From Rhizobacter sp. SG703 (GTDB lineage: Bacteria > Pseudomonadota > Gammaproteobacteria > Burkholderiales > Burkholderiaceae_C), in assembly GCF_012275445.1 (NCBI RefSeq), contig NZ_JAAZQK010000014.1:124001-188000 (forward strand): a DNA stretch of 64,000 bases, in the 5' to 3' direction. A model generated the notes under the pieces. That model did no database searches, was not told the DNA's origin, and saw nothing but the letters and a program-made list of their open reading frames with translations. Below are positions 1 through 9,800 of the stretch, one piece after another; the first letter of the stretch is position 1; the number at the start of each line of letters is the position of its first letter. Both the position numbers and the translations under genes were made by a program.

Positions 1-431
1 AGCGGTTCGGCGTCGCCGGCGGTGCAGACTGGCCGCGAGACGGCCTCGCCCTTGTCGCTGACGAACTGCTTGACCGACACGGTGCCCTTCTCGGCCTGGC
101 ACAGCGCGCCGAACACCCGCTCGACGACCACGTCCTGCTTGACGTCCGGGCGCACTGGCAGGCGGATCAGCACGTCGCGCGCGCTGCCGAAGTTCTGCAC
201 CTGGGCCTCGCCGAGCTGCAACGTCTCGACGATGCCGCGCACGCGATTGATGTCGGCCGACTGCGAATAGGCCGTCTCGATCAGCGTGCCGCCGGTGAAC
301 TCGACCGACAGGTGCAGGCCGCGGGTCACGAGGAAGAATACCGCGGCCAGGAAGGTCAGCAGCGACACGACGTTGAACACCAGCGCGTGCCGCATGAACG
401 GGATGTCGCGCTTGATCCGGAAGAATTCCAT
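1..431 (-). CDS. secF: SecF, protein translocase subunit (N-terminal part, cut by window edge)
   Basis: SecF pairs with SecD in the inner membrane and uses the proton-motive force to help SecYEG release exported proteins. About 143 N-terminal residues are visible; the rest lies beyond the left edge. The protein begins MEFFRIKRDIPFMRH and continues into a first membrane segment (about residues 16-36). The periplasmic family motif VEFTGGTLIE follows, then a stretch typical of the first SecF periplasmic domain. It lies 32 bases downstream of the secD stop on the same strand, the usual secD-secF order. Family assignment is firm; the C-terminal membrane bundle cannot be assessed. Confidence 0.95.
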   Translation of the reverse strand, partial: MEFFRIKRDIPFMRHALVFNVVSLLTFLAAVFFLVTRGLHLSVEFTGGTLIETAYSQSADINRVRGIVETLQLGEAQVQNFGSARDVLIRLPVRPDVKQDVVVERVFGALCQAEKGTVSVKQFVSDKGEAVSRPVCTAGDAEP

Positions 432-463
432 GGAGATGCCTGCTTGTTCTGGTGTTGCGTGGA

Positions 464-2356
464 TCAGCCTTGCGGCGCCTGGTCGCCCGGCGCGGCCGGT
501 GCCGCTTGCGGACGCCAGACCTGGCCGATCGACACGCCCTTGAGCTTCTTCTTGCCGCCGTACCAGAGGTTCACGAGACCGCGCGAGAACATCACCGCCG
601 AGAACATCGAGGTCAGGATGCCCAGGCAGTGCACGACCGCGAAGCCCTTGATCGGCCCGGAGCCGAAGGCCAGCAGCGCGACGCCGGCGATCAGCGTCGT
701 GACGTTCGAGTCGAGGATGGTCGCGAACGCCCGCTCGTAGCCGGCGTTGATCGCCGTCTGCGGAGCCGCGCCGTTGCGCAGCTCTTCGCGCACCCGCTCG
801 TTGATCAGCACGTTGGCGTCGATCGCCATGCCCAGCGTCAGCGCGATGGCGGCGACGCCGGGCAGCGTCAGCGTGGCCTGCAGCATCGACAGCACCGCCA
901 CCAGCAGCAGCAGGTTGAAGGCGAGCGCCAGTGTCGAGAACACGCCGAACAGCATGTAGTAGCAGCACATGAACAGCGCGATTGCCGCGAAGCCGCCCAT
1001 CACGCTGTGGAAGCCCTTGGCGATGTTGTCGGCACCGAGCGTCGGGCCGATCGTGCTCTCCTCGATGATGTCCATCGGCGCGGCCAGCGAGCCGGCGCGC
1101 AGCAGCAGCGCGGTGTCGGTGGCCTCGGACGGCGTCATCGAGCCGGAGATCTGGAAGCGGTTGCCGAGCTCGCCCTGGATCACCGGCGCGGTCACGACCT
1201 CGCCCTTGCCCTTCTCGAACAGGATGATCGCCATGCGCTTGCCGATGTTGTCGCGCGAGGTGTCGCGCATGATGCGCGCGCCCTTCGCGTCGACGGTCAG
1301 GTCGACCTTCGGCTGCTGGGTCTGGCTGTCGAAGCCGGGTTGCGCATCGGTCAGGCTGTCGCCGGTCAGGACCACGTTGCGCTTGACGATGATCAAGCGG
1401 CCGCCGCGTTCGACGAAGCGCTCGGTGCCGAACGGCACCGGCCCACTGCCATTGGCCGCGGCGTTCGCTTCGGCGCTGTCGTCGACCATGCGCAGTTCGA
1501 GCGTCGCGGTGCGGCCGAGCGTCTGCTTCGCGCGCGCCGTGTCCTGCACCCCCGGCAGCTCGACGACGACGCGGTCGATGCCTTGTTGCTGGATCACCGG
1601 TTCGGCGACGCCCAGTTCGTTGACGCGGTTGTGCAGCGTCGTGATGTTCTGCTTGATCGCGGCGTCCTGCACGCGGCGGGCGGCCTCGGGCTTCAGCGCG
1701 CCGGACAGGCGGATCTCGGTGCCGTCGGGCGTCTCGGTCCACTGCAGGTCCGGCAACTGGTCGGTCAGCAGCGCGCGCGCCGCGTTCACCGTCTCGCGGT
1801 CGCGAAAGCGCACGTCGACGGTGTTGCCGTCGCGCGAGATGCCGGCGTGGCGCAGGTTCTTGTCGCGCAGCAGCGTGCGGATGTCGCCGGTCAGCGCCTC
1901 GGCCTTCTTGGTCAGCGCCGACTTCATGTCGACCTGCATCAGGAAGTGGACGCCGCCGCGCAGGTCCAGGCCGAGGTACATCGGCAGCGCATGGATCGCG
2001 CTCAGCCAGTGCGGCGAGCGCGACAGCAGGTTCAGCGCGACGATGTAGCTCGGGTCGTTCTCGTTCGGGTTCAGCGCGCGGCTGATCGCATCCTTGGCCT
2101 TGGCCTGGGTGTCGAGGTCGCCGAAGCGTGCGCGCACCGAGCTGCCGTCGAACTCGACGAAGTCGGGCTGGATGCCGGCGGTGGCCAGCACCTGCGAGAC
2201 GCGCTGCGTCATCGAGGAATCCAGCTTCAGCGTCGGCTTGCCGCTGCTGATCTGCACCGCCGGTGCTTCACCGAACACATTGGGCAGCGTGTACAGCAGG
2301 CCGACCACCAGGGCGATCGCGAGGATCGCGTATTTCCACAACGGATAGCGATTCAT
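464..2356 (-). CDS. secD: SecD, protein translocase subunit
   Basis: This 630-residue inner-membrane protein partners SecF and YajC in late steps of Sec-dependent export. An N-terminal membrane helix (about residues 9-27) is followed by the large periplasmic region, with the family motif LGLDLRGGVHFLM near 128-140. The C-terminal RND-type bundle carries ALTLGMAIDANVLINERVREE, a characteristic SecD segment with the conserved Asp. Length is normal for the family. The gene is 12 bases downstream of yajC and just upstream of secF, so yajC-secD-secF reads as one operon on the minus strand. Confidence 0.97.
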   Translation of the reverse strand: MNRYPLWKYAILAIALVVGLLYTLPNVFGEAPAVQISSGKPTLKLDSSMTQRVSQVLATAGIQPDFVEFDGSSVRARFGDLDTQAKAKDAISRALNPNENDPSYIVALNLLSRSPHWLSAIHALPMYLGLDLRGGVHFLMQVDMKSALTKKAEALTGDIRTLLRDKNLRHAGISRDGNTVDVRFRDRETVNAARALLTDQLPDLQWTETPDGTEIRLSGALKPEAARRVQDAAIKQNITTLHNRVNELGVAEPVIQQQGIDRVVVELPGVQDTARAKQTLGRTATLELRMVDDSAEANAAANGSGPVPFGTERFVERGGRLIIVKRNVVLTGDSLTDAQPGFDSQTQQPKVDLTVDAKGARIMRDTSRDNIGKRMAIILFEKGKGEVVTAPVIQGELGNRFQISGSMTPSEATDTALLLRAGSLAAPMDIIEESTIGPTLGADNIAKGFHSVMGGFAAIALFMCCYYMLFGVFSTLALAFNLLLLVAVLSMLQATLTLPGVAAIALTLGMAIDANVLINERVREELRNGAAPQTAINAGYERAFATILDSNVTTLIAGVALLAFGSGPIKGFAVVHCLGILTSMFSAVMFSRGLVNLWYGGKKKLKGVSIGQVWRPQAAPAAPGDQAPQG

Positions 2357-2368
2357 GGCACGCGCGGC

Positions 2369-2701
2369 TTACTTGACCGTGCCCTTGGGCAGCACCTGCA
2401 CGATGGAGCTGCGCTGCACCTGCACCTCGACGCCGTTGGCGATCTCGACGTGGATGAAGGTCTCGCCCAGCTTGGCGACCTTGCCGAGCAGCCCGCCGGC
2501 GATCACGACCTCGTCGCCCTTGACGACGGCCTCGATCATCGCCTTGTGTTCCTTCTGCCGCTTCATCTGCGGGCGGATCATCACGAAGTACATCACCACG
2601 AACAGCAGCACGAACGGCAGCATGCCGGTGATGCCGCCGCCAAACGGCGACTGGGCGCCTGCAGCGGGAGCGGCCTGGGCAAAAGCTTCGGAAATGAACA
2701 C
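2369..2701 (-). CDS. yajC: YajC, preprotein translocase accessory subunit
   Basis: YajC is a small single-span membrane protein of the SecDF-YajC complex. The GTG start at 2701 gives 110 residues beginning VFISEAFAQAAP, matching the family N-terminus, and a purine-rich GAGGA ribosome site lies just upstream. An in-frame ATG at 2809 would add 36 residues of non-family sequence and is rejected. The membrane helix is followed by the family motif MIRPQMKRQKEHKAM and a basic, soluble C-terminal domain. It is the first gene of yajC-secD-secF and diverges from the ribosomal cluster. Confidence 0.93.
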   Translation of the reverse strand: MFISEAFAQAAPAAGAQSPFGGGITGMLPFVLLFVVMYFVMIRPQMKRQKEHKAMIEAVVKGDEVVIAGGLLGKVAKLGETFIHVEIANGVEVQVQRSSIVQVLPKGTVK

Positions 2702-3033
2702 GTGAGAATCCTCAGTGGGCGCCCCGGCGCGCCAGACGGCGCGGGGCAGAAAAAATGAAAAGTCCGCGATTGTAGGTTCTGCCGCGCAGGCAAAGTTCTG
2801 GCGCTGCACCCGGTTTCTTTTGGCGGGCTGTGTTGACAGGGCTCCAGGAACTCCCCCATAATCCGCAGCTTCGCCGAAACGCCCGTTCGGTTTCGCATCA
2901 GATCTCGAAGAAAGTCTTGATGCGCCGGCATACCGGATTACCGGTCAGCCCGGACACCGAACAGGCAGCGGCTCCGCCCAAACCACGGGCCCAAGACTGA
3001 CTGCGCTTGCGCAGTACAAGTTGGGGACTGAAC
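2702..3033. promoter_or_regulatory. Divergent intergenic region, yajC / rplN
   Basis: This 332-base gap separates the minus-strand sec genes from the plus-strand ribosomal genes and holds no convincing gene. The plus strand has a near-consensus sigma-70 promoter (listed separately), leaving an untranslated leader of about 165 bases before rplN. The leader contains short inverted repeats such as ACCGG/CCGGT around 2932-2945. No S10-operon gene (rpsJ to rpsQ) precedes rplN. Confidence 0.6.
2833..2862 (+). promoter_or_regulatory. Sigma-70-like promoter of the rplN (spc) operon
   Basis: A TTGACA -35 box at 2833-2838 is followed after 18 bases by CATAAT at 2857-2862. Both hexamers are close to consensus, as expected for a strong growth-related promoter. 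It is oriented toward rplN. It explains how the spc operon is transcribed here without readthrough from an S10 operon. Assignment is by motif only. Confidence 0.7.
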
Positions 3034-3402
3034 ATGATTCAAATGCAATCGCGGCTCGATGTCGCGGACAACACTGGCGCGAAATCCGTCATGTGCATCA
3101 AGGTGCTCGGCGGCTCGAAGCGTCGTTACGCCGGCATCGGTGACGTGATCAAGGTCAGCATCAAGGAAGCTGCGCCGCGTGGTCGCGTGAAGAAGGGCGA
3201 GGTCTACAGCGCCGTCGTCGTTCGCACCGCCAAGGGCGTTCGCCGCCAGGACGGCTCGCTGGTCAAGTTCGACGGCAATGCCGCCGTGCTGCTGAACGCC
3301 AAGCTCGAGCCCATCGGCACCCGCATCTTCGGCCCGGTCACGCGTGAACTGCGTACCGAGCGCTTCATGAAGATCGTTTCGCTCGCACCTGAAGTGCTCT
3401 GA
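3034..3402 (+). CDS. rplN: Large-subunit ribosomal protein L14
   Basis: L14 (122 residues) is a core 23S rRNA-binding protein at the subunit interface. The start at 3034 gives the canonical [17 protein letters not shown]; an upstream in-frame start at 3007 would add nine unrelated residues. The body contains [17 protein letters not shown] and [13 protein letters not shown], typical of L14. It is the first gene of the spc operon, followed by rplX after 25 bases. Normally rpsQ sits immediately upstream; here it does not. Confidence 0.98.
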   Translation: MIQMQSRLDVADNTGAKSVMCIKVLGGSKRRYAGIGDVIKVSIKEAAPRGRVKKGEVYSAVVVRTAKGVRRQDGSLVKFDGNAAVLLNAKLEPIGTRIFGPVTRELRTERFMKIVSLAPEVL

Positions 3403-3427
3403 GCTGAGACAAGTCAAAGGACGAGCC

Positions 3428-3745
3428 ATGAACAAGATTCGTACAGGCGACGAGGTCATCGTGTTGACCGGTCGCGACAAGGGCAAGCGCGGCAAGGTCG
3501 TCGCGCGCATCGATGCTGACCACCTGACGGTCGACGGCGTGAACGTCGTCAAGAAGCATGTCAAGCCGAACCCGATGAAGGGCGCCACCGGCGGCATCGT
3601 CGACAAGGTCATGCCGATCCATCAGTCGAACATCGCCATCTTCAATGCGGCGACCGGCAAGGGTGATCGCGTGGGCATCAAGTTGCTGTCTGACGGCAAG
3701 AAGGTCCGCGTGTTCAAGTCCAGCGGCGAAGAAATCAAGGCATAA
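3428..3745 (+). CDS. rplX: Large-subunit ribosomal protein L24
   Basis: L24 (105 residues) is an assembly-initiator protein near the exit tunnel. The KOW motif region is visible at the N-terminus ([18 protein letters not shown]). The later segment [14 protein letters not shown] is also typical. The gene sits between rplN and rplE with short gaps, as in other spc operons. Confidence 0.97.
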   Translation: MNKIRTGDEVIVLTGRDKGKRGKVVARIDADHLTVDGVNVVKKHVKPNPMKGATGGIVDKVMPIHQSNIAIFNAATGKGDRVGIKLLSDGKKVRVFKSSGEEIKA

Positions 3746-3755
3746 GAGGTTAGCC

Positions 3756-4295
3756 ATGGCTCGTTTGCAAGCGTTTTACCGCGAAAAGGTCGTTCCCGAC
3801 CTCGTGAAGAAGTTCGGCTACACCTCGACGATGCAGGTTCCCCGCATCACGAAGATCACGCTCAACATGGGTGTGAGCGAGGCCGTCTCCGACAAGAAGG
3901 TCATGGAGCACGCCGTCGGCGACCTGACCAAGATCGCCGGCCAGAAGCCGGTGGTCACCAAGTCGAAGAAGGCGATTGCCGGCTTCAAGATCCGTGACGG
4001 CGTGCCCATCGGCTGCATGGTCACGCTGCGCGGCATCCAGATGTATGAATTCCTGGACCGCTTCGTGACGATCGCGCTGCCGCGCGTCCGTGACTTCCGC
4101 GGCATCTCGGGTCGTTCGTTCGATGGCCGTGGCAACTACAACATCGGCGTCAAGGAACAGATCATCTTCCCCGAGATCGAGTACGACAAGGTCGATGCGC
4201 TGCGTGGGCTGAACATCAGCATCACGACGACTGCCAAGAGCGACGATGAAGCCAAGGCGCTCCTCGCTTCGTTCAAATTCCCGTTCAAGAACTGA
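3756..4295 (+). CDS. rplE: Large-subunit ribosomal protein L5
   Basis: L5 (179 residues) binds 5S rRNA in the central protuberance. The start at 3756, preceded by AGAGG, yields [17 protein letters not shown] longer in-frame reading from 3645 overlaps rplX and is not used. Diagnostic segments include [27 protein letters not shown] and the FPEIEYDKV stretch near the C-terminus. Length and order are standard. Confidence 0.98.
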   Translation: MARLQAFYREKVVPDLVKKFGYTSTMQVPRITKITLNMGVSEAVSDKKVMEHAVGDLTKIAGQKPVVTKSKKAIAGFKIRDGVPIGCMVTLRGIQMYEFLDRFVTIALPRVRDFRGISGRSFDGRGNYNIGVKEQIIFPEIEYDKVDALRGLNISITTTAKSDDEAKALLASFKFPFKN

Positions 4296-4303
4296 GGTGG
4301 CCT

Positions 4304-4609
4304 GTGGCTAAGACATCCCTCATCCAGCGCGAACTGAAGCGCGAGCAACTGGTTGCCAAGTTCGCCAAGAAGTACGCCGAGCTGAAGGCCACGGCGAACG
4401 ATGCGAAGAAGACCGACGAAGAGCGCTACGCCGCGCGCCTGGAGCTGCAGAAGCTGCCGCGCAACGCGTACCCGACCCGTCAACGCAACCGTTGCGAGTT
4501 GACCGGTCGCCCGCGTGGCACCTTCCGCAAGTTCGGCCTGGGCCGCAACAAGATCCGCGAACTCGCGTTCAAGGGCGACATCCCCGGTGTCGTCAAGGCC
4601 AGCTGGTAA
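4304..4609 (+). CDS. rpsN: Small-subunit ribosomal protein S14
   Basis: S14 (101 residues) binds the 3' domain of 16S rRNA. It uses a GTG start, preceded by GAGG 11 bases upstream. It is the longer zinc-independent form: it lacks the CxxC pairs of the short form and carries a single Cys in [10 protein letters not shown]. The C-terminus [19 protein letters not shown] is typical. It lies 8 bases after rplE. Confidence 0.97.
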   Translation: MAKTSLIQRELKREQLVAKFAKKYAELKATANDAKKTDEERYAARLELQKLPRNAYPTRQRNRCELTGRPRGTFRKFGLGRNKIRELAFKGDIPGVVKASW

Positions 4610-4636
4610 TCGGCAGGACGATCAGGAGATATTCGA

Positions 4637-5032
4637 ATGAGCATGAGTGATCCTATCGCCGATCTGCTGACGCGAATCCGCAACGCACAGATGGTCCAGA
4701 AGACCTCCGTGACGATGCCGGCGTCGAAGCTGAAAGTGGCGATCACGCAAGTCCTGAAGGACGAGGGCTACATCGAGAGCTTTGCAGTGGTGGGCGACAA
4801 GTCCAAGCTGCAGCTCGAGATCACGCTGAAGTACTACGCCGGCCGCCCGGTGATCGAGCACATCGAGCGCGTCAGCCGCCCGGGTCTTCGGATCTACAAG
4901 GGCCGCCACGACATTCCGAGCGTGATGAACGGCCTCGGTGTCGCCATCGTGACCACGCCGAAGGGCGTGATGACGGATCGCAAGGCTCGCCAGGCCGGTA
5001 TCGGCGGCGAAGTGCTTTGCTACGTCGCCTAA
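4637..5032 (+). CDS. rpsH: Small-subunit ribosomal protein S8
   Basis: S8 (131 residues) is a primary 16S rRNA binder and, in Escherichia coli, the translational repressor of the spc operon. The N-terminus [18 protein letters not shown] and the C-terminus [15 protein letters not shown] are family hallmarks. Whether the repressor function operates here is unknown; I did not identify an S8-binding helix at the rplX-rplE junction. Confidence 0.98.
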   Translation: MSMSDPIADLLTRIRNAQMVQKTSVTMPASKLKVAITQVLKDEGYIESFAVVGDKSKLQLEITLKYYAGRPVIEHIERVSRPGLRIYKGRHDIPSVMNGLGVAIVTTPKGVMTDRKARQAGIGGEVLCYVA

Positions 5033-5047
5033 GGAACGGAGAAGCGA

Positions 5048-5581
5048 ATGTCCCGCGTAGGAAAAATGCCGATCGCCGTCCCGCAAGGCGTGGATGTGTC
5101 GATCACCGCTGAGAAGATCAGCGTCAAGGGTTCGCTCGGCACGCTGGTGCGTCCGGTGAACGGGCTGGTGGCCGTCAAGAACGAAGGCGGCAAGCTGCTG
5201 TTCACGCCGGCCAACGACAGCGTCGAAGCCGATGCGATGTCGGGCACGATGCGCGCGCTGGTGGCCAACATGGTCAACGGCGTCAGCAAGGGCTTCGAGA
5301 AGAAGCTGACGCTGGTGGGCGTGGGCTTCCGTGCCCAGGCCGCCGGTGCCAAGTTGAACCTGCAGATCGGTTTCTCGCATCCGGTCGCCAAGGACATGCC
5401 GGCCGGCATCACGGTCACCTGCCCGACGCAGACCGAGATCTTGATCAAGGGATCCGACCGCCAGGTCGTCGGACAGATCGCCGCCGAAGTGCGCGCGATC
5501 CGGCCGCCCGAGCCCTACAAGGGCAAGGGCATCCGGTATGCCGACGAAAAGGTCAGCCTCAAAGAGACCAAGAAGAAGTAA
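5048..5581 (+). CDS. rplF: Large-subunit ribosomal protein L6
   Basis: L6 (177 residues) has two tandem RNA-binding folds and sits near the factor-binding site. The opening [15 protein letters not shown] and the C-terminal [16 protein letters not shown] are diagnostic. It starts 15 bases after rpsH and ends 12 bases before rplR. Confidence 0.98.
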   Translation: MSRVGKMPIAVPQGVDVSITAEKISVKGSLGTLVRPVNGLVAVKNEGGKLLFTPANDSVEADAMSGTMRALVANMVNGVSKGFEKKLTLVGVGFRAQAAGAKLNLQIGFSHPVAKDMPAGITVTCPTQTEILIKGSDRQVVGQIAAEVRAIRPPEPYKGKGIRYADEKVSLKETKKK

Positions 5582-5593
5582 GGAGCGAATGAC

Positions 5594-5959
5594 ATGTTGA
5601 ACAAAAAAGATCAGCGCATTCGTCGCTCCCGCCAGACCCGTGCGCGCATTGCGGTGCAACGGGTGGCGCGCCTGACGGTCTTCCGCACCAACCTGCACAT
5701 CTACGCCAGCGTCATCTCCGACGACGGCCAGAAGGTGCTGGCCAGCGCCTCGACCGCCGAAGCCGAGGTCCGCAAGGAACTTGGCGCTGCCGGCAAGGGC
5801 GGCAACGTGGCCGCGGCCACCGTCATCGGCAAGCGCATCGCCGAGAAGGCGAAGGCCGCCGGTGTCGAGAAGGTCGCATTCGACCGCGCCGGTTTTGCAT
5901 ACCACGGCCGCATCAAGGCGCTGGCAGACGCGGCTCGTGAAGCCGGCCTGCAGTTCTGA
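5594..5959 (+). CDS. rplR: Large-subunit ribosomal protein L18
   Basis: L18 (121 residues) binds 5S rRNA together with L5. The basic N-terminal tail ([16 protein letters not shown]) precedes a compact domain ending [25 protein letters not shown]. Position between rplF and rpsE is canonical. Confidence 0.98.
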   Translation: MLNKKDQRIRRSRQTRARIAVQRVARLTVFRTNLHIYASVISDDGQKVLASASTAEAEVRKELGAAGKGGNVAAATVIGKRIAEKAKAAGVEKVAFDRAGFAYHGRIKALADAAREAGLQF

Positions 5960-5973
5960 CGAGGAATTCGAAA

Positions 5974-6492
5974 ATGGCAAAGTTTCAACCCCGCGCGCAA
6001 ACCGAAGGCAACGACGACGGCCTGAAGGAAAAGATGATCGCGGTCAACCGCGTCACCAAGGTCGTCAAGGGTGGTCGCACGCTGAGCTTCGCGGCACTGA
6101 CCGTGGTCGGCGACGGCGACGGCCGCATCGGCATGGGCAAGGGCAAGGCGAAGGAAGTTCCGGTCGCCGTGCAGAAGGCGATGGAATCCGCCCGTCGCAA
6201 CATGGTCAAGGTCTCGCTGAAGAACGGCTCGATCCACCACAAGGTGATCGGCGAGCACGGTGCTTCGCGCGTCCTGATGGCGCCGGCGAAGCCGGGTGAC
6301 GGCATCATCGCCGGCGGCCCGATGCGCGCGGTGTTCGAAGTGATGGGCGTGACCGACATCGTCTGCAAGAGCCTCGGTTCGACCAACCCGTACAACCTCG
6401 TTCGCGCCACGCTGAATGCCCTGAAGCATGTCAGCACGCCGGCTGAGATCGCCGCCAAGCGTGGCCTGTCCGTCGAGCAGATCCTCGGCTGA
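5974..6492 (+). CDS. rpsE: Small-subunit ribosomal protein S5
   Basis: S5 (172 residues) contributes to decoding fidelity and mRNA unwinding at the entry channel. The double-stranded-RNA-binding-like domain is seen in [20 protein letters not shown] and [12 protein letters not shown], with the C-terminal fold in [23 protein letters not shown]. Length is normal; the ribosome site GAGGA lies 11 bases upstream. Confidence 0.98.
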   Translation: MAKFQPRAQTEGNDDGLKEKMIAVNRVTKVVKGGRTLSFAALTVVGDGDGRIGMGKGKAKEVPVAVQKAMESARRNMVKVSLKNGSIHHKVIGEHGASRVLMAPAKPGDGIIAGGPMRAVFEVMGVTDIVCKSLGSTNPYNLVRATLNALKHVSTPAEIAAKRGLSVEQILG

Positions 6493-6512
6493 ACGGCACG
6501 CGGAGAAACATC

Positions 6513-6695
6513 ATGGCTGACAAGAAAACCGTCAAGATCAAGCTGGTCCGCAGCATCGCCGGCACGCGCGAGTCGCACCGCGCGACCGTGCGCGGCCTGG
6601 GCCTGCGCAAGCTGAACAGCGAATCGACGCTGGAAGACACGCCGGCAGTGCGCGGCATGATCACCAAGGTCCAGTACCTGGTCAAAGTGCTCTGA
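6513..6695 (+). CDS. rpmD: Large-subunit ribosomal protein L30
   Basis: L30 (60 residues) is a small 23S rRNA-binding protein. [14 protein letters not shown] and [11 protein letters not shown] are family signatures. It lies between rpsE and rplO, as in other spc operons. Confidence 0.97.
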   Translation: MADKKTVKIKLVRSIAGTRESHRATVRGLGLRKLNSESTLEDTPAVRGMITKVQYLVKVL

Positions 6696-6709
6696 GCCGA
6701 GGAACCATC

Positions 6710-7141
6710 ATGGAACTGAACAACATCAAGCCCGCCACGGGTGCCAAGCATGCCAAGCGCCGTGTCGGCCGTGGCATCGGCTCCGGCCTGGGCAAGACGG
6801 CCGGTCGCGGCCACAAGGGCCAGAAGTCGCGTTCGGGCGGCTACCACAAGGTCGGCTTCGAAGGCGGCCAGATGCCGCTGCAGCGTCGCCTGCCGAAGCG
6901 CGGCTTCAAGTCGGCGCAGCTGAAGTACAACGCCGAGATCACGCTGTCCGACCTCGAGGTGCTCGCCACCAATGAAGTCGACATGCTGACGCTGAAGCAG
7001 GCTGGCCTCGTCGGCCAGCTGGCCAAGGTGGTCAAGGTCATCAAGACCGGCGAGCTGACCAAGAAGGTCGTGCTCAAGGGGATTGGCGCGACCGCCGGTG
7101 CGAAGGCCGTGATCGAAGCCGCTGGCGGCTCGGTGGCGTAA
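6710..7141 (+). CDS. rplO: Large-subunit ribosomal protein L15
   Basis: L15 (143 residues) is a late-assembly 23S rRNA-binding protein. The Gly/Lys-rich N-terminal extension ([23 protein letters not shown]) and [18 protein letters not shown] are characteristic. It ends 44 bases before secY. Confidence 0.98.
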   Translation: MELNNIKPATGAKHAKRRVGRGIGSGLGKTAGRGHKGQKSRSGGYHKVGFEGGQMPLQRRLPKRGFKSAQLKYNAEITLSDLEVLATNEVDMLTLKQAGLVGQLAKVVKVIKTGELTKKVVLKGIGATAGAKAVIEAAGGSVA

Positions 7142-7185
7142 GCCTTTTCGAACAGACTCCACCCACTCACTCGGGACGCGCTTCA

Positions 7186-8496
7186 GTGGCAACCAACGCG
7201 AATCAGCTGGCCAAGAGCGGCAAGTTCGGCGACCTCCGTCGTCGGCTGGTCTTCCTGGTGTTGGCGCTCGTCGTGTACCGCATCGGCGCGCACATCCCGG
7301 TGCCGGGCATCGATCCGAACCAATTGCAGGCCCTGTTCAAGGGCCAGCAGGGCGGGATCCTGAGCCTGTTCAACATGTTCTCGGGCGGAGCCTTGTCCCG
7401 CTTCACCGTCTTCGCGCTCGGCATCATGCCGTACATCTCGGCGTCGATCATCATGCAACTGATGACCTACGTGGTGCCGAGCCTGGAAGCGCTGAAGAAG
7501 GAAGGCGAGTCGGGCCGCCGCAAGATCACGCAGTACACGCGCTACGGCACGCTGGGTCTCGCGGTGTTCCAGTCGCTGAGCATCGCGCTCGCCCTGGAAG
7601 GCTCGCCGGGCCTGGTGGTGTCGCCTGGTTTCGGCTTCCGCATGACGGCGGTCGTCAGCCTGGTGGCCGGCACGATGTTCCTGATGTGGCTGGGTGAGCA
7701 GATCACCGAGCGCGGCCTGGGCAACGGCATCTCAATCCTGATCTTCGGCGGCATCGCGGCGGGTCTGCCGAATGCGATCGGCGGCCTGCTCGAGCTGGTG
7801 CGCACCGGTGCGATGGGTGTTCCGGTGATGCTGTTCATCCTGGTCGTGATCGCCGCGGTGACCTATGCCGTCGTGTTCGTCGAGCGGGGTCAGCGCAAGA
7901 TCCTCGTGAACTACGCGAAGCGCCAGGTCGGCAACAAGGTCTACGGCGGGCAGTCGTCGCACCTGCCGCTGAAGCTGAACATGTCGGGCGTGATCCCGCC
8001 GATCTTCGCGTCGTCGATCATCCTGCTGCCGGCCACCGTGGTGAGCTGGTTCGCGACGGGCGAAAGCCTGCGCTGGCTGAAGGACCTGGCCGGCTTGCTG
8101 TCCCCGGGCCAGCCGATCTACGTGATGCTGTATGCCGCGGCGATCGTGTTCTTCTGCTTCTTCTACACGGCGCTGGTGTTCAACAGCCGCGAGACGGCAG
8201 ACAACCTGAAGAAGAGCGGCGCGTTCATCCCGGGCATCCGTCCGGGGGACCAGACGGCGAAGCACATCGACCGCATCCTGTCCCGCCTGACGCTGGCCGG
8301 TGCGATCTACATCACGCTGGTCTGCCTGCTCCCCGAATTCCTGGTGCTGAAGTACAACGTTCCGTTCTACTTCGGTGGAACCTCGCTGCTGATCATCGTG
8401 GTTGTCACGATGGACTTCTGGGCGCAGGTGCAGTCTTATGTGATGAGCCAGCAGTACGAGTCGCTGCTCAAGAAGGCGAATTTCAAGGCCAGCTGA
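7186..8496 (+). CDS. secY: SecY, protein-conducting channel subunit
   Basis: SecY (436 residues) forms the core channel of the SecYEG translocon. It uses a GTG start at 7186. Ten hydrophobic helices are recognisable. Family motifs include HIPVPGIDP, the plug-region segment [28 protein letters not shown], and GMRPGDQ-like [15 protein letters not shown] in the cytosolic loop. It is embedded in the ribosomal operon, so translocon and ribosome synthesis are co-transcribed. Confidence 0.98.
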   Translation: MATNANQLAKSGKFGDLRRRLVFLVLALVVYRIGAHIPVPGIDPNQLQALFKGQQGGILSLFNMFSGGALSRFTVFALGIMPYISASIIMQLMTYVVPSLEALKKEGESGRRKITQYTRYGTLGLAVFQSLSIALALEGSPGLVVSPGFGFRMTAVVSLVAGTMFLMWLGEQITERGLGNGISILIFGGIAAGLPNAIGGLLELVRTGAMGVPVMLFILVVIAAVTYAVVFVERGQRKILVNYAKRQVGNKVYGGQSSHLPLKLNMSGVIPPIFASSIILLPATVVSWFATGESLRWLKDLAGLLSPGQPIYVMLYAAAIVFFCFFYTALVFNSRETADNLKKSGAFIPGIRPGDQTAKHIDRILSRLTLAGAIYITLVCLLPEFLVLKYNVPFYFGGTSLLIIVVVTMDFWAQVQSYVMSQQYESLLKKANFKAS

Positions 8497-8538
8497 CGAA
8501 GCTGGTGATCGACGAAGACAGACACGAAACAGGCACGC

Positions 8539-8757
8539 ATGGCGAAAGACGACGTCATTCAGATGCAAGGCGAGATTCTGGAGAATCTGCCGAATGCCAC
8601 GTTTCGTGTGAAGTTGGAGAACGGGCACATCGTGCTGGGCCACATCTCCGGAAAAATGCGGATGCACTACATCCGCATCCTGCCCGGCGACAAGGTGACA
8701 GTCGAGTTGACGCCCTACGATTTGACGCGGGCCCGCATCGTGTTCCGGGCCAAGTGA
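8539..8757 (+). CDS. infA: Translation initiation factor IF-1
   Basis: IF-1 (72 residues) occupies the ribosomal A site during initiation. The single S1/OB-fold domain spans the protein; [35 protein letters not shown] and [12 protein letters not shown] match the family closely. It lies between secY and rpmJ, a common betaproteobacterial arrangement. Confidence 0.97.
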   Translation: MAKDDVIQMQGEILENLPNATFRVKLENGHIVLGHISGKMRMHYIRILPGDKVTVELTPYDLTRARIVFRAK

Positions 8758-8816
8758 TAGTTCGGAACACGACGAGTTTGAATCAGGAAGCGCTCTGAAA
8801 GGGCCTAGGAGAAAGT

Positions 8817-8930
8817 ATGAAAGTTGCAGCATCGGTCAAGAAGATGTGCCGGAATTGCAAGGTCATCCGTCGCAAGGGCGTTGTGCGCGTGATCTGCACT
8901 GATCCGCGCCACAAGCAGCGCCAAGGCTGA
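8817..8930 (+). CDS. rpmJ: Large-subunit ribosomal protein L36
   Basis: This 37-residue protein begins [19 protein letters not shown]. It has the zinc-ribbon ligand set Cys11, Cys14, Cys27 and His32, so it is the zinc-binding L36 form. A GGAGA ribosome site is placed 7-11 bases upstream of the ATG. It sits between infA and rpsM, as expected. It is short and easily missed. Confidence 0.95.
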   Translation: MKVAASVKKMCRNCKVIRRKGVVRVICTDPRHKQRQG

Positions 8931-8966
8931 ACCTGGCCTTCGACGACAAGCGAATAGAGGAAGCAC

Positions 8967-9332
8967 ATGGCACGTATTGCTGGTATCAACATTCCGCCGC
9001 AAAAACACGCGGAGATCGGCCTGACGGCGATTTACGGCATCGGTCGCAGCACCGCGCAGAAGATTTGCGCCGTCTGCAATGTTCCGTTCGATCGCAAGAT
9101 CAAGGACCTGACCGACACCGACCTGGAGAAGATCCGGGAAGAAATCGGCCGCATGACGATCGAAGGCGACCTGCGCCGCGAGATGTCCATCAACATCAAG
9201 CGACTGATGGACCTCGGCTGCTACCGTGGCTTCCGTCATCGCCGTGGCCTGCCGGTTCGCGGCCAGCGCACGAAGACGAATGCGCGCACTCGCAAGGGCC
9301 CGCGCAAGTCCGGCGCCCTGGTCAAGAAGTGA
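8967..9332 (+). CDS. rpsM: Small-subunit ribosomal protein S13
   Basis: S13 (121 residues) is a small-subunit head protein that contacts the P-site t[29 protein letters not shown] at the N-terminus and [23 protein letters not shown] at the C-terminus are diagnostic. It opens the alpha operon part of the cluster. Confidence 0.98.
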   Translation: MARIAGINIPPQKHAEIGLTAIYGIGRSTAQKICAVCNVPFDRKIKDLTDTDLEKIREEIGRMTIEGDLRREMSINIKRLMDLGCYRGFRHRRGLPVRGQRTKTNARTRKGPRKSGALVKK

Positions 9333-9349
9333 TTTGAGAGAAGGTCGAT

Positions 9350-9751
9350 ATGGCTAAAGCACCGAATACCGCTGCCCAGCGCGTGCGCAAGAAGATCCGC
9401 AAGAATGTTGCGGACGGCATTGCCCACGTTCACGCATCGTTCAACAACACGATCATCACGATCACCGATCGTCAGGGCGGCGCGCTGTCCTGGGCTTCGA
9501 GCGGCGGCCAAGGCTTCAAGGGCTCGCGCAAGTCGACCCCCTTCGCAGCCCAGGTGGCGGCTGAAGTCGCCGGCCGTGCTGCCCAGGAACAAGGCATCAA
9601 GAACCTCGACGTGCGGATCAAGGGCCCTGGCCCCGGTCGTGAATCGTCGGTGCGCGCCCTGGCTTCGCTGGGCATCCGCATCAATTCGATTTCCGACGTG
9701 ACGCCGGTGCCGCACAACGGTTGCCGTCCGCAGAAGCGTCGTCGCATCTGA
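9350..9751 (+). CDS. rpsK: Small-subunit ribosomal protein S11
   Basis: S11 (133 residues) forms part of the platform of the small subunit. [18 protein letters not shown] and the C-terminal [18 protein letters not shown] are family hallmarks. It is followed by an unusually long gap of 162 bases before rpsD that contains a strong hairpin. Confidence 0.98.
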   Translation: MAKAPNTAAQRVRKKIRKNVADGIAHVHASFNNTIITITDRQGGALSWASSGGQGFKGSRKSTPFAAQVAAEVAGRAAQEQGIKNLDVRIKGPGPGRESSVRALASLGIRINSISDVTPVPHNGCRPQKRRRI

Positions 9752-9770
9752 TCGCTGAAGTTTTTCTCGT

Positions 9771-9800
9771 CGCCGGCGGGTGCCCAGCACCGCGCCGGCG
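9771..9800 (+). promoter_or_regulatory. Strong RNA hairpin in the rpsK-rpsD gap
   Basis: A 30-base segment folds into a nearly perfect stem: CGCCGGCGGGTGC pairs with GCACCGCGCCGGCG around a CCA loop, with one bulged base. No U-tract follows, so it is not a standard intrinsic terminator. It lies 20 bases after rpsK and about 110 before rpsD. It could be a processing, pausing or S4-response element; function is inferred. Confidence 0.5.

Noticed and set aside
452-2758. A 768-codon open frame on the plus strand opposite secD.
   Set aside because: It mirrors secD in a GC-rich genome, is rich in His/Gln/Arg/Ala low-complexity sequence, and secD is unmistakable on the other strand.
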